Assembly (NCBI GenBank): GCA_927443345.1 | Contig: CAKMKJ010000018.1 | Span: 1-64,000, forward strand | Origin: an uncultured Anaerolineaceae bacterium | GTDB taxonomy: Bacteria; Chloroflexota; Anaerolineae; Anaerolineales; Anaerolineaceae | Reading direction: 5' to 3' | DNA: 64,000 bases | Shown: positions 1 to 9,015 of the stretch, piece by piece | Layout: each line of letters starts with the position of its first letter | Position numbering within the stretch: the stretch's first letter is position 1 | Notes under the pieces: model-generated | What the model saw: the letters and a program-made list of their open reading frames with translations, nothing else | Told to the model about the DNA's origin: nothing | Databases searched by the model: none | Made by a program: the position numbers and the translations under genes

Positions 1-45
1 TTCCGAAAGTTCTTCTGCAAAGGTATAATCATTTTGGTGAGTCAT
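1..45 (-). CDS. Partial gene, possible IS256-type transposase N-terminus
   Basis: Fifteen codons read from an ATG at 45 to the window edge, giving MTHQNDYTFAEELSE. A strong AGGAG ribosome-binding site lies just upstream on the minus strand (about 51-56), so this is a real gene start. The peptide resembles the opening of mutator/IS256-family transposases, which often begin M-T-x-x-D-Y-T. Fifteen residues are too few to be sure, and the terminal inverted repeat expected for such an element was not identified in the following 300 bases. Confidence 0.4.
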   Translation of the reverse strand, partial: MTHQNDYTFAEELSE

Positions 46-370
46 TTTGTTCTCCTTTTTTGGTTTAGTCACCTTAAGGATACTTCTGACTCACCGCTTT
101 TGTTAAGGTTCAGCATTTTACAGAAAGAATGTTACATCAACGAAATGCCGTTTCTAAAATATCTACTTAAATTAATTATATATGAAATTTATAGTATTAA
201 TCGCTTGTAATTGAGATAATTTAAAAATATTTGGCAAACTCATGAGAACTGATAACATATTAGCGTTTCTTTGTTTGTGAACTGTGATTCATCCCACTTG
301 AACAAATAGGAATAATTAAACCACGGCATAATAATTGCCAACATTAACCCTGAAGTATGGAAGGTACAAC

Positions 371-2620
371 ATGAAAAAAACAGCCTGGCGCATTCTTTCT
401 GCATTTTTGGTTATTTCTTTGTCAATGAGCTTTCTCACCGCATGCGGAGACTTAAGTGATTATGATGATGAAAATGTCGGATCATACGATTCTCAAGATG
501 AGGGATCAAATCCTTCCTCAAATATAAACAGCCAGGGAGAACCTGGCACCTGGTTGGTAATGCTTTACCAGGATGCTGATGATGAAACTCTCGAAAGGGA
601 TATCTTCCTTGATTTAAATGAGGCAGAAATTGTCGGTTCCAGTGATATGGTGACTATCGTATCTCAAATAGATCGATTTGATGGCGGATTTGATGGCGAT
701 GGCGATTGGACGAGTACTAAAAGATTCCTGGTCTTGCAAGACAATGACCTTGAAACCATAGGTTCTGAAGAATTAGCTGATCTGGATGAAATGGATATGA
801 GCGATCCCCAGACCCTTGAAGATTTCGTCACTTGGGCGATTTCGACCTATCCCGCAGATCATTATGCCTTGATTATGTCTGATCACGGCATGGGCTGGTT
901 GGGCGGTTGGACGGATTCTAATCCAAATAGTGGAGAGATGAGTCTGTCTGAAATTGACAGTGCACTTTATAACATTGTCACTAAAACTGGGATTGGACAA
1001 TTAGACTTTTTTGGTTTTGATGCCTGTTTAATGGCGCAACTTGAAGCTTTTAGCATGTTGGCTCCGTATGCGCAATATGCCGTCGCCTCAGAAGAGACTG
1101 AGCCTGCAATTGGTTGGGCTTATGCTTCATTTTTGGGGTCATTGGTTGAGAATCCAGCGATGAGCGGTGCTGATTTGGCCAAAGCTGTTGTGGATTCATA
1201 CATCAGTGAAGATTACCGTATAGCTAATGATGATGCGCGTGTCTCTTATATTGAAGAAAATTACGAATATAGTGGTGATATTCCTGCTCAGCAAGTGGCA
1301 GCAGATATGAGTGTAGATATAACGCTGTCAGCAATTGATCTTTCACAAATCGCTGCTCTGAATGAAGCCATGAACCAACTGGCGATGGCGCTCACATATG
1401 TAGATCAAAGCGGTGTGGCTGCGGCACGTGCCTATGCTCAATCTTATACCAGTGTGTTTGATAAGGATCTTCCAGATTCGTTCTATGATCTTGGAAATTT
1501 TGTTGAACTGTTAATGGATGAAACAGGAGATGCTGATGTTGTGGCTGCGGGTCAACAGGTGCTCAATGTTCTGCAGCAAGCTGTGCTGGCTGAAAAGCAC
1601 GGTGAACAAAAACCGGGTTCCACGGGTATTTCTTTCTACTTTCCCAACTCGAAATTGTATACAATGACCACGGATGAAGAATGGCTAAGTTATACCTCAA
1701 CTGCAGATCGTTTTGCAGCTGCTTCACTCTGGGATGATTTCTTGGTCTTTCATTACATGGGAAAAGAGATCAACGCTGAAGCTGCAGATCTCATGGTTCT
1801 TGATCCAATTAGCGGCTCTTCAAATCAAGATTTCAGCGACGCCATTGCAGCTTCTGCACCCGAAACCGGTGCTACGGTTGAAGCACCTGGCAGCGGTGAT
1901 ATCACTGTTGGTGAAGTGACCTCATCCACTTATGAACTGGCAGCGGATGAAACTACTACCATTTCAGCAGAAGTTAGTGGAACCAACATTGGCTATATTT
2001 ATTACTACGTCAGTTACTATTCTGAAGTAGATGAATCTTTCCTGATGGCAGATATGGAATTCCTCTATTCTGATACTTCAAAAGAGATCGGCGGCACGAT
2101 TTATCCCGATTGGGGAGACGACACTTCTTTCACAGCTTCAACCGAATGGTCCCCCACGGTTTATTATTTGAATGATGGTGTCGATGAGGCGTTCATTTAC
2201 CTAGAACCGGAAGTCTATGGTGCAACTTATGAAGAAGATGTTTATACGCTTTATGGTTTGTATGCTCCCGGCGGAGATGAAAGCAAGCAACAAGAAGCCA
2301 TGATCAAATTTGATGGCTATTTTGAAATGAAAAGTTTCTGGGTGTTTACCGGTGAAGACGGCACAGGCGCTCCACGTGAGGCTACTTTTAAAGAGGGTGA
2401 CACATTCACCGTCTACCAGTTATGGCAGGATTACATTGCTGACACCGAGGAGTGGGAGTTTAATTATTACCTCGGAGATGTCTTAACTTATTACGGAGAA
2501 CCTTTCACTGTGGTCGCTTATGAAGCTTTTTCTGGTATATATGAAGTGGGTATCAGAGTACAAGACTATGATGGAAATTATACTGAGTCATTTATCAATA
2601 TTACCGTCCCTGAATACTAA
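371..2620 (+). CDS. Clostripain-like (peptidase C11) lipoprotein
   Basis: A secreted, membrane-anchored cysteine peptidase of the C11/clostripain family, 749 residues from the ATG at 371. That start is preferred over an in-frame one at 335 because it gives a clean signal peptide (MKK, hydrophobic core, lipobox L-T-A-C near residue 25) and has GGAAGG just upstream. The catalytic dyad is visible: His172 in SDHGMGW and Cys219 in FGFDACLMA. After the protease domain (about residues 60-480) comes a C-terminal beta-rich domain (about 515-749) with no recognised catalytic motif. The next gene encodes a relative of this C-terminal domain. The family cleaves after basic residues, but the substrate here cannot be told. 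Confidence 0.85.
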   Translation: MKKTAWRILSAFLVISLSMSFLTACGDLSDYDDENVGSYDSQDEGSNPSSNINSQGEPGTWLVMLYQDADDETLERDIFLDLNEAEIVGSSDMVTIVSQIDRFDGGFDGDGDWTSTKRFLVLQDNDLETIGSEELADLDEMDMSDPQTLEDFVTWAISTYPADHYALIMSDHGMGWLGGWTDSNPNSGEMSLSEIDSALYNIVTKTGIGQLDFFGFDACLMAQLEAFSMLAPYAQYAVASEETEPAIGWAYASFLGSLVENPAMSGADLAKAVVDSYISEDYRIANDDARVSYIEENYEYSGDIPAQQVAADMSVDITLSAIDLSQIAALNEAMNQLAMALTYVDQSGVAAARAYAQSYTSVFDKDLPDSFYDLGNFVELLMDETGDADVVAAGQQVLNVLQQAVLAEKHGEQKPGSTGISFYFPNSKLYTMTTDEEWLSYTSTADRFAAASLWDDFLVFHYMGKEINAEAADLMVLDPISGSSNQDFSDAIAASAPETGATVEAPGSGDITVGEVTSSTYELAADETTTISAEVSGTNIGYIYYYVSYYSEVDESFLMADMEFLYSDTSKEIGGTIYPDWGDDTSFTASTEWSPTVYYLNDGVDEAFIYLEPEVYGATYEEDVYTLYGLYAPGGDESKQQEAMIKFDGYFEMKSFWVFTGEDGTGAPREATFKEGDTFTVYQLWQDYIADTEEWEFNYYLGDVLTYYGEPFTVVAYEAFSGIYEVGIRVQDYDGNYTESFINITVPEY

Positions 2621-2652
2621 ACACTGAAGTGACATTGAGAAAGGTTTGCAGG

Positions 2653-3474
2653 ATGGCAAAGAGGATAACGTTAGTGTGTTTTGGCAAGAAACTGGAAATT
2701 ACTCCATTGGAAAGCAATGTGGATAGCGGGACTTCAACCAAGGAATTTGTTGGTTCTGCACCTGGCCTTGGTGCTTATGAAGTAACTGAACCAGTGTTGT
2801 CTCATAATTCAATAACTCAAGGAAAGTCAGTTTCATGCAAGACAACGGTCAAAGGGAAAAATATAGGTCAAATTGCTTTTGAGTTATTGCTAGAAGTAAA
2901 TGGATTCAAAATTGGACCCATGCAACAAGATTTTGTTCACGCACCTAAAAACCGTGAGATAAAGGGAGTCGTTCATCCACACTGGGAAGGGGTAAATGAT
3001 ATTGAGTTCGAGTTTACTCCCGAAGTAAGATTGCTTTACTGCGGTGAAGGATATACATTAGCCTGCATGAAACCAAAAAGTTATGGTGTTGAGGCTGATG
3101 CTCAGATATGGAGCCTGGAGGGAGTTTATCAGCGAGGCGGTGGTGAACCATTTCGTGCAAAATTAGAATTTGATAACCGGGGTGCCCTGGTGCGAAAAAC
3201 CGGATACTCTCCGGCGTCTGTGGGAGGGGTAGTTGCTCCGTTTGAACTGTTGATTGAAGATGGCGACACCTTTGAACCCTTTGTTACTTTGATCGATAAA
3301 AATGGTGAGATTAGTACCGGGTTGGTTAATCCGATCATGTTGGGGGGCGGCAACCAGCTTCATTGGAAACAAAATGATGTTTGCCTGGGTGAATACCATG
3401 TCAGTATACTGGTCGAAGATTTTGATGGACAAAAGACACGAGTATCCACCCCCATAACCATAACAGAAGCATAA
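2653..3474 (+). CDS. Stand-alone copy of the C11 protease C-terminal domain
   Basis: A 273-residue protein of unknown function. By eye it aligns along most of its length with the last 230 residues of the upstream clostripain-like lipoprotein: G-x-N-I-G, a P-x-W segment, an LxGxY segment, GDTF, and a closing YxVxIxVxDxDG stretch occur in the same order. It has no signal peptide, so it should stay in the cytoplasm unlike its parent. The ATG at 2653 is preferred to the GTG at 2629 because GAGAAAGG lies at a workable distance. The gene begins 32 bases after the protease stop, so the two are probably co-transcribed. It may bind the protease domain or its substrate, but this is inference. Confidence 0.6.
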   Translation: MAKRITLVCFGKKLEITPLESNVDSGTSTKEFVGSAPGLGAYEVTEPVLSHNSITQGKSVSCKTTVKGKNIGQIAFELLLEVNGFKIGPMQQDFVHAPKNREIKGVVHPHWEGVNDIEFEFTPEVRLLYCGEGYTLACMKPKSYGVEADAQIWSLEGVYQRGGGEPFRAKLEFDNRGALVRKTGYSPASVGGVVAPFELLIEDGDTFEPFVTLIDKNGEISTGLVNPIMLGGGNQLHWKQNDVCLGEYHVSILVEDFDGQKTRVSTPITITEA

Positions 3475-3484
3475 TAATCACTTG

Positions 3485-3527
3485 AAAAACAATACTGCCC
3501 TTCTATTGAGAGGGGCAGTATTGTTTT
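3485..3527 (+). terminator. Rho-independent terminator
   Basis: Inverted repeat with arms around ACAATACTGCCC and GGGCAGTATTGT, followed by a T-run on the plus strand and by an A-run upstream that gives a T-run on the minus strand. It lies between the convergent C11-domain gene and catalase gene and can serve both. Confidence 0.85.
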
Positions 3528-3553
3528 TAAAACTTTCGTTGTGTTAAAGAAGT

Positions 3554-5011
3554 TTACTGAACATCACTTAAAGAAATTCCTAAGGCTTTGGCGACACCAG
3601 CACCGTACGCAGGGTCTGCTTTCAAACAATTGCCGATATGGCGTACCTTAATTTCTTTGGGGGCATCGCCCATGGCGCGAGCGGTGTTTTCAAAGAGGAC
3701 TTGCTGCTGTTCCGGGTTCATTAAGTTAAAGAGCATCCCGGGTTGGGTGTAGTAATCGCTGTCATCCTCGCGGAAATTCCAGTGGTCGGCTGCACCTTCT
3801 AGCGCCAGCGGGGGTTCTGAAAAATCAGGCTGTTCTTGCCATTCACCGTAACTATTAGGTTCGTATCCCAATGTTGCACCGAAGTTGCCATCCACGCGCA
3901 TTTGTCCATCACGGTGAAAACTGTTGGTTTCAATATGAGGCTTGTTGACAGGGATGGAGTGATGGTTTACGCCGAGTCGGTAGCGCTGTGCATCACCGTA
4001 TGAAAACAGACGGCCTTGAAGCATTTTATCAGGAGAAAAGCCTATGCCAGGGACGATATTTGCCGGGTTAAAAGCAGCTTGTTCCACATCAGCGAAATAG
4101 TTATCCGGGTTGCGATTCAATTCCATAACGCCAACTTCGATCAATGGGAAGTCTTTTTTATACCAGACTTTGGTTAGGTCAAAGGGGTTGAAAGGCATGG
4201 CGGCTGCCTGTGCTTCGGTCATCACCTGAATGAAAAGGTTCCAGCGGGGAAAATCCTTGCGGTCTATGGCTTCAAGCAAATCTTGTTGATGGCTTTCACG
4301 GTTCTTCCCAACCAGGGCTTCTGCTTCAGCATCGGTCAGGTTCTTAATCCCTTGCTGGCAAACCAAGTGAAACTTAACCCAGTGGCGTTCATTTTTTGCA
4401 TTGATCATGCTGAAGGTGTGGCTGCCAAAGCCGTGCATGTTGCGGTAGCTGGTAGGAATGCCACGTTCGCTCATGGTGATGGTTACCTGATGCAGTGCCT
4501 CTGGCAGGGAGGTCCAGAAATCCCAATTATTTTTTGCGCTGCGCATATTTGTATGCGGATCGCGTTTGACAGCATGGTTTAGATCAGGGAATTTCATCGG
4601 GTCGCGTAAAAAGAACACAGGGGTGTTGTTGCCCACTAAATCCCAATTGCCTTCTTCAGTGTAAAACTTGACAGCAAATCCGCGGATATCACGTTCTGCA
4701 TCCGCTGCGCCGCGTTCTCCGGCGACTGTGGAAAAGCGGGCAAACAAATCGGTTTTCTTGCCAATCTCAGAAAAGATTTTAGCTTTGGTGTAGCGTGTGA
4801 TGTCGTGGGTGACGGTAAAGGTGCCAAACGCCCCCGACCCCTTGGCGTGCATACGACGCTCAGGGATGACCTCACGATCAAAATGAGCTAATTTTTCAAG
4901 ATACCAGACATCTTGTAGAAGCTGGGGCCCGCGTTTGCCGGCTGTCATCACATTTTGATTGTCCGGAACTGGTGCACCGGCAACAGTGGTTAATTTCTTA
5001 TCTTTTTTCAT
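3554..5011 (-). CDS. katA: Monofunctional haem catalase
   Basis: Decomposes hydrogen peroxide to water and oxygen in the cytoplasm. At 485 residues it matches small-subunit (clade 3) catalases. The signature [18 protein letters not shown] with the distal catalytic His is near the N-terminus, [13 protein letters not shown] follows, and the proximal haem-ligand region [14 protein letters not shown] carries the Tyr. AAGGATAAGGA stands before the ATG at 5011. The gene lies directly downstream of a Fur/PerR-type regulator on the same strand, the usual arrangement for a peroxide-inducible catalase. Confidence 0.96.
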   Translation of the reverse strand: MKKDKKLTTVAGAPVPDNQNVMTAGKRGPQLLQDVWYLEKLAHFDREVIPERRMHAKGSGAFGTFTVTHDITRYTKAKIFSEIGKKTDLFARFSTVAGERGAADAERDIRGFAVKFYTEEGNWDLVGNNTPVFFLRDPMKFPDLNHAVKRDPHTNMRSAKNNWDFWTSLPEALHQVTITMSERGIPTSYRNMHGFGSHTFSMINAKNERHWVKFHLVCQQGIKNLTDAEAEALVGKNRESHQQDLLEAIDRKDFPRWNLFIQVMTEAQAAAMPFNPFDLTKVWYKKDFPLIEVGVMELNRNPDNYFADVEQAAFNPANIVPGIGFSPDKMLQGRLFSYGDAQRYRLGVNHHSIPVNKPHIETNSFHRDGQMRVDGNFGATLGYEPNSYGEWQEQPDFSEPPLALEGAADHWNFREDDSDYYTQPGMLFNLMNPEQQQVLFENTARAMGDAPKEIKVRHIGNCLKADPAYGAGVAKALGISLSDVQ

Positions 5012-5019
5012 ATTCCTTA

Positions 5020-5084
5020 TCCTTTCTTAGATAAATATAGTTCCTTATAGAGAATTATTATCAATAACTCCAAAATTTTTTGTC
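5020..5084 (-). promoter_or_regulatory. AT-rich katA leader with possible PerR-like site
   Basis: The gap between the regulator and katA contains GAGAATTATTATCAATA (5050-5066), and TAGATAAATA occurs both here (near 5028) and upstream of the regulator (5541-5550). ATCAATA also occurs in both gaps. This loosely recalls a Per box (TTATAATNATTATAA), but the match is imperfect. It is offered as a possible shared operator only. Confidence 0.3.
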
Positions 5085-5534
5085 TTAGTCTTGGCAGTTT
5101 TGACAGACACCATAAAATAATAATTGTGATTGTGCAACCTGAAATTTGTATTTTTCCTGAATCTCGTGATTGATTGCGTTGAGAAAACTTACGTCGTCGC
5201 CATCCAAAATCGCTCCGCATTTACTACAGATTAGATGGGGGTGGGGATAAGGCTTATTGCCATCATAATGGCTGTCATTGTGAAGGTCAATTTCAAAGAC
5301 TTGCCCGTCTTCTTTCAAGATTAGCAATGTTTTATAGATGGTCGCCAAACTAATGGTAGGGAATGGCTCTCGCAGTTTTTCATATAGCTGGGTCGCATTG
5401 GGATGGCCCTCAGATACCGACATGATGCGCAGCAGCGCTAGCCGGTGTGAGGTCATGCGACAGCCGCGGTCTCGCAGCTTATTCAGCATGGTTTGATAAC
5501 GAAATTCAGGATCAAGTAGCGTATTGATAATCAT
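5085..5534 (-). CDS. Fur-family regulator, PerR-like
   Basis: A 149-residue metal-dependent repressor. The winged-helix region contains RGCRMTSHRLALL and the Fur-family sequence SLATIYKTL. Two CxxC pairs (CSKCG and CQNC) form the structural zinc site, and the HxH-rich stretch YPHPHLIC belongs to the regulatory metal site. Position next to catalase suggests peroxide sensing (PerR) rather than iron sensing. The ATG at 5534 almost touches its GGAGA, so the Met at 5489 is an alternative start. The upstream region (5541-5570) shares short motifs with the katA leader, which would fit autoregulation. Confidence 0.85.
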   Translation of the reverse strand: MIINTLLDPEFRYQTMLNKLRDRGCRMTSHRLALLRIMSVSEGHPNATQLYEKLREPFPTISLATIYKTLLILKEDGQVFEIDLHNDSHYDGNKPYPHPHLICSKCGAILDGDDVSFLNAINHEIQEKYKFQVAQSQLLFYGVCQNCQD

Positions 5535-5749
5535 TCTCCGTAGATAAATACTATCAATATTATATCAATTTCTGAAATAAATACAAGTAGCGAAAATGAA
5601 AATAAAAACCCCTGGAAAAAATATCCAAATATATTTTGCCTAACCCCTTGACAGCTAACCTTCTAATGGTATTATATAGTCACACTATATATATCAGAAC
5701 TATACAAAGACGCGCTATATAAAGTATGGCGATATAGAAAGGTTGAACC

Positions 5750-6073
5750 ATGAATCTAAACAAACTGCTGCCGCTTACAGAAACCACTTATTATATCCTG
5801 CTGGCATTATGCGAGCCATTACATGGATACGGCATCATCCTGCGCGTGAAAGCTCTGAGTGCAGAATCTGTAGATATTGCGCCAGGCACGCTTTATGGGG
5901 CGCTTGAAAACCTGAGCAAACAAAGCCTTATTGCGCTGGTCGCGGAAGATGCTGAAAAAAGGCGCAAGATCTATGCCCTTACAGATCTTGGCAGGCAAGT
6001 ATTAGGAATGGAATATTCAAGAATGAAACGGTTGGTTGAAATCAGCCAACCCATAATAGGAGGAGCAATCTAA
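5750..6073 (+). CDS. PadR-family transcriptional regulator
   Basis: A 107-residue winged-helix regulator. TTYYILLALCEPLHGYGI followed by APGTLYGALENL and the wing segment RRKIYALTDLGRQVL are diagnostic for the PadR family. The upstream 80 bases contain several ATATA-rich repeats (5680-5735, for example CACTATATATAT and GCTATATAAAG), typical of a self-regulated PadR operator. The ATG has GAAAGG upstream. The stop codon overlaps the start of the next gene by one base, so the two are translationally coupled and probably act together. Confidence 0.9.
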   Translation: MNLNKLLPLTETTYYILLALCEPLHGYGIILRVKALSAESVDIAPGTLYGALENLSKQSLIALVAEDAEKRRKIYALTDLGRQVLGMEYSRMKRLVEISQPIIGGAI

Positions 6074-6693
6074 TGGCTGCACAAATTTCTCAAATTAAGA
6101 TTTTTGTTCGTTTTGAAAAAGAGGAAGCCTGGCTTGAGAGCATGTCCGCTTCAGGCTGGCATTTGGTCAGTGCCAATTATGGCATCTATAGATTTGCTGG
6201 TGGGCAGCCTGAAAAACGTGTCTACAAAATTGATTGCCGAAACATAACCAAACAAGCTGATCTTGTCGACTACATCTCACTCTTTTTCGACAGCGGTTGG
6301 ACAAGCATCAACCCGAAGAAAAATGTAGGCAATTATTATTTTTATTCTTTGGCAGACCAGCCCGGCAAGGATATTTTTTCAGATAAAGCTTCACGCGCAG
6401 GACGCTATCTGAGATATGCCCAATTGACAGGGATGTCATTGATTCCCATGATCCCGCTTTACGGTGCATTATTTGCCACAGGTGTCTTTAAAATTGGAAA
6501 CTGGGGATACCTCACCCCGGGATTGTGGCAAATGACTGGAGCTGAGTTTATTAGACATTTCTTGTTTGAAACGCCGTTTGTGGTGTTGAGAGCGATGGGC
6601 TGGATGTTGCCGCTTTTAATTGCTTTTGCTTGTTTGATCTTCATCTACCGTTACTATCGTGTTTATCGGCAGGAACTTGAAAGAAAAGTGTAA
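6073..6693 (+). CDS. DUF2812 membrane protein, PadR partner
   Basis: A 206-residue protein with an N-terminal DUF2812 domain (motifs FVRFEKEEAWLESMSASGWHL and an FFDSGW segment, about residues 8-95). Two predicted membrane segments follow, around residues 118-140 and 172-194. PadR/DUF2812 gene pairs are common in Gram-positive and related bacteria and may sense membrane stress, but the function is not established. AGGAGG at 6059-6064 lies inside the end of the PadR gene. Confidence 0.8.
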   Translation: MAAQISQIKIFVRFEKEEAWLESMSASGWHLVSANYGIYRFAGGQPEKRVYKIDCRNITKQADLVDYISLFFDSGWTSINPKKNVGNYYFYSLADQPGKDIFSDKASRAGRYLRYAQLTGMSLIPMIPLYGALFATGVFKIGNWGYLTPGLWQMTGAEFIRHFLFETPFVVLRAMGWMLPLLIAFACLIFIYRYYRVYRQELERKV

Positions 6694-6767
6694 TTCTAAA
6701 TCACATTTTCGTTGATCAGCTTATGAGTAGGTATTATAAAAAAAGCGAAATAAATTGAAGCATCCAT

Positions 6768-6856
6768 ACGCGCCGCCTGGTTTTACACCTGGTAATTATT
6801 GCCAAACTAAAGGTCATTGAGTATAGGGTTACACGAAATGACACCAAGCGGCGCGT
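6768..6856. repeat. Long-spaced GC-rich inverted repeat
   Basis: ACGCGCCGCCTGGT (6768-6781) and ACCAAGCGGCGCGT (6843-6856) are complementary at 13 of 14 positions across a 61-base spacer. The repeat lies between two convergent genes. It has no T-run, so it is not an ordinary terminator. It may be a relic of a short mobile element. Confidence 0.5.
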
Positions 6857-6865
6857 TTCAAACGG

Positions 6866-7693
6866 CTAAGATTCTATGAAGGCCAATAAATCTACATTTA
6901 GTTTGTCATTATGGGTATACGCGATGCCATGCGGTGCTCCGTCGTACACTAGAAGAACTGCATTTTTGACCAGCTTAACAGATTGAAGAGCAGAAGCCGC
7001 AATGGGTACAATCTGGTCGTCGTCGCCGTGAATGATTAGTGTTGGCACATCTATTTTTTTTAGATCTTCAGTGAAATCAGTTTCAGAGAAAGCTTTGATG
7101 CAATCCAGCGTATTCTTGTGGCCGGCTTGCATCCCTTGAAGCCAGAATGAATCCATCATACCTTGTGATACTTTTGAATCTGCTCGATTTGCGCCAAAGA
7201 ACGGACCGCTGGCGAGATCTTTATACAATTGTGAACGGTCAAGAAGCGATTTGGCTCTTAGTTCGTCGAAAACTTCTATAGGCAGCCCTGCCGGGTTGGA
7301 TTTTGTTTTTACCATTATGGGAGGAACTGCAGAAATTAATGCCAATTTGCTTACCCGTTTTGAACCATGGCGTCCAATATATCGTGTAATTTCTCCACCT
7401 CCGGCAGAAAAACCGACTAGGACGGCTCGTTTCAAGTCGAGAAGATCCATTAAATCAGCCAGGTCATCAGCATAATTGTCCATATCATTACCAATCCAAG
7501 GTTGACCTGAGCGGCCATGTCCTCGGCGATCATGTGCAATACAGCGGTACCCACTGGATGCAAGGAAAACCATTTGTGATTCCCAACTATCAGAGTTAAG
7601 CGGCCAGCCGTGACTAAACACAATTGGTTTACCTATGCCCCAATCTTTATAATAAATTCTGGTTCCATCCTTTGAGGTCATCGCGTTAACCAT
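6866..7693 (-). CDS. Alpha/beta hydrolase, cofactor-free haloperoxidase-like
   Basis: A 275-residue cytoplasmic hydrolase of the non-haem chloroperoxidase/esterase branch. The family signature [13 protein letters not shown] supplies the oxyanion region. The nucleophile Ser is in GFSAGGGE, where relatives usually have GHSTGG. The acid Asp is in HGDDDQIVP and the His in DGAPHGI. Members hydrolyse esters and can show perhydrolase activity in vitro. AGGAG precedes the ATG at 7693. The gene lies in a block rich in peroxide and superoxide defence, but its substrate is unknown. Confidence 0.85.
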   Translation of the reverse strand: MVNAMTSKDGTRIYYKDWGIGKPIVFSHGWPLNSDSWESQMVFLASSGYRCIAHDRRGHGRSGQPWIGNDMDNYADDLADLMDLLDLKRAVLVGFSAGGGEITRYIGRHGSKRVSKLALISAVPPIMVKTKSNPAGLPIEVFDELRAKSLLDRSQLYKDLASGPFFGANRADSKVSQGMMDSFWLQGMQAGHKNTLDCIKAFSETDFTEDLKKIDVPTLIIHGDDDQIVPIAASALQSVKLVKNAVLLVYDGAPHGIAYTHNDKLNVDLLAFIES

Positions 7694-7735
7694 TTTTCTC
7701 CTAGCTCAGTAATTGATGAAGTATCTACAGTACGT

Positions 7736-7774
7736 TTGGCAACCAGACATTTGTTGAACTTGTCTGGTTGCCAA
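7736..7774 (-). terminator. Strong hairpin after sod
   Basis: TTGGCAACCAGACA and TGTCTGGTTGCCAA form a perfect 14-bp stem with an 11-base loop. It lies downstream of the superoxide dismutase gene and upstream of the hydrolase gene. There is no clear T-run, so it may protect or process the transcript rather than terminate it. Confidence 0.6.
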
Positions 7775-7822
7775 TTCAACCGGTAATGACATCAACCAAC
7801 TACAAATAATTGTTAAAGTTCG

Positions 7823-8464
7823 TTAACTGAGATTTTGATAAGCAAAATCCCAATTAATCAAATTGTCTAGTAGCGCATTAACATATTCCACGCGTCGGTT
7901 CTGATAATCCAGGTAGTATGCGTGTTCCCACACATCAATGGTGAGCAATGGTTTCATTTTGGTGGTTAATGGAGACTCGGCATTGATGGTGTTAATTACT
8001 TTTAATTTTCCACCATCAATGACCAACCAAGCCCAACCACTTCCAAACTGTGTAAGAGCGGCTTCGGCAAGCGCTTTTTTACACTCGGATTGACTACCAA
8101 ACGATGCGTCGATCAAAGTTTTTAACTCTGTAGGGAGAGAACCCCCACCTTTTTCTTGAAGACTTTTCCAATAGAAGGTGTGATTCCATACTTGAGAAGC
8201 ATTATTGAAAATCGCTTTTTTTTCTTTCTGATCGTGTGTAGCAGTAATAATCTTTTCAAGTGACAGGTCTGAATATTCTGTGCCTGCAATCAGTTTGATT
8301 AAGTTATCACCATAACTCTTGTGGTGTTTGCCATAATGAAAGGATATGGTTTTTGCAGAAATAGTTGGCTCAAGTGCATTTTCTGAGTATGGCAAAGTTG
8401 GTAAAACGATTGGCGAGTTTGCTCTCAGAAGTTTAGAAGGATTGTTAATGTCGCTATTTGTCAT
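7823..8464 (-). CDS. Fe/Mn superoxide dismutase
   Basis: Converts superoxide to oxygen and hydrogen peroxide. The 213-residue protein has the family layout: [13 protein letters not shown] at the N-terminus, first metal-binding His in FHYGKHH, second His in WNHTFYW, and Asp and His in [15 protein letters not shown]. Fe or Mn preference cannot be decided by eye. Its ATG overlaps the stop of the upstream ferritin-like gene (ATGA), indicating translational coupling and a joint role in handling iron and reactive oxygen. Confidence 0.95.
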   Translation of the reverse strand: MTNSDINNPSKLLRANSPIVLPTLPYSENALEPTISAKTISFHYGKHHKSYGDNLIKLIAGTEYSDLSLEKIITATHDQKEKKAIFNNASQVWNHTFYWKSLQEKGGGSLPTELKTLIDASFGSQSECKKALAEAALTQFGSGWAWLVIDGGKLKVINTINAESPLTTKMKPLLTIDVWEHAYYLDYQNRRVEYVNALLDNLINWDFAYQNLS

Positions 8465-8787
8465 TTTTTCTCCGTAGATTTTTTCGTTTTTATTTTTAGA
8501 ATTTCTGCTTCTACTTCTTTTGCGCCGGCAGCGTAAAATTTTTCTTCGTCGGGTGCTATTTCTCTCAGCAATCTGAGAAACTCACCAACATGCACAAGTT
8601 CTTCATCGGCAATTTCTCTCAGAACCTTTTCGGCAAGCTTATTTTCAATGGATTCAGCAAGCTGAACGTAAATTTGAGCAGCTTCGAATTCTGACGCAAC
8701 TGAGAACCTGATCGCTCTAATAAGTTCTTCAGTGGTTAATTTTCGATTGTTTGCATTCCCTGAAAAGGGAGAACTAAACTCAGGCAT
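8461..8787 (-). CDS. Encapsulated-ferritin-like (rubrerythrin-fold) protein
   Basis: A 108-residue four-helix-type iron-binding protein. The opening [10 protein letters not shown], the E-x-E-A-A-Q-I-Y helix and the [10 protein letters not shown] helix, carrying Glu and His ligands, resemble encapsulated ferritins, which oxidise Fe(II). In relatives an encapsulin shell gene usually lies adjacent and the ferritin ends with a cargo-loading peptide. Here no encapsulin gene is present in the window, and the C-terminus is a Lys-rich tail ([11 protein letters not shown]) without such a peptide. It is instead coupled by an ATGA overlap to superoxide dismutase. Confidence 0.75.
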   Translation of the reverse strand: MPEFSSPFSGNANNRKLTTEELIRAIRFSVASEFEAAQIYVQLAESIENKLAEKVLREIADEELVHVGEFLRLLREIAPDEEKFYAAGAKEVEAEILKIKTKKSTEKK

Positions 8788-8958
8788 AATCTCTTCTTTC
8801 TTTGTAAAAAATTATAGGTAAAGCAAAGCGTTCTACCTTGATAAGATTTTTTGTGTGACACCTTAGAAAGAGCACATAACCATCGTATTTGAAAAGGGCT
8901 ATCTATGTCCTAAAAAAAAACTCAAAAATTCGTATCATTTTGTCATAATTAAATAAAA

Positions 8959-8985
8959 ACACCTCCATGATTTAAGTGGAGGTGT
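8959..8985 (-). terminator. Terminator of the aldo/keto reductase gene
   Basis: Stem ACACCTCCA / TGGAGGTGT with a short loop. On the minus strand it is followed by TTTTTATTT. It lies 30 bases downstream of the aldo/keto reductase stop. Confidence 0.85.
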
Positions 8986-9015
8986 AAGAGCAGATGATTA
9001 ACATATTGAAAAGTA

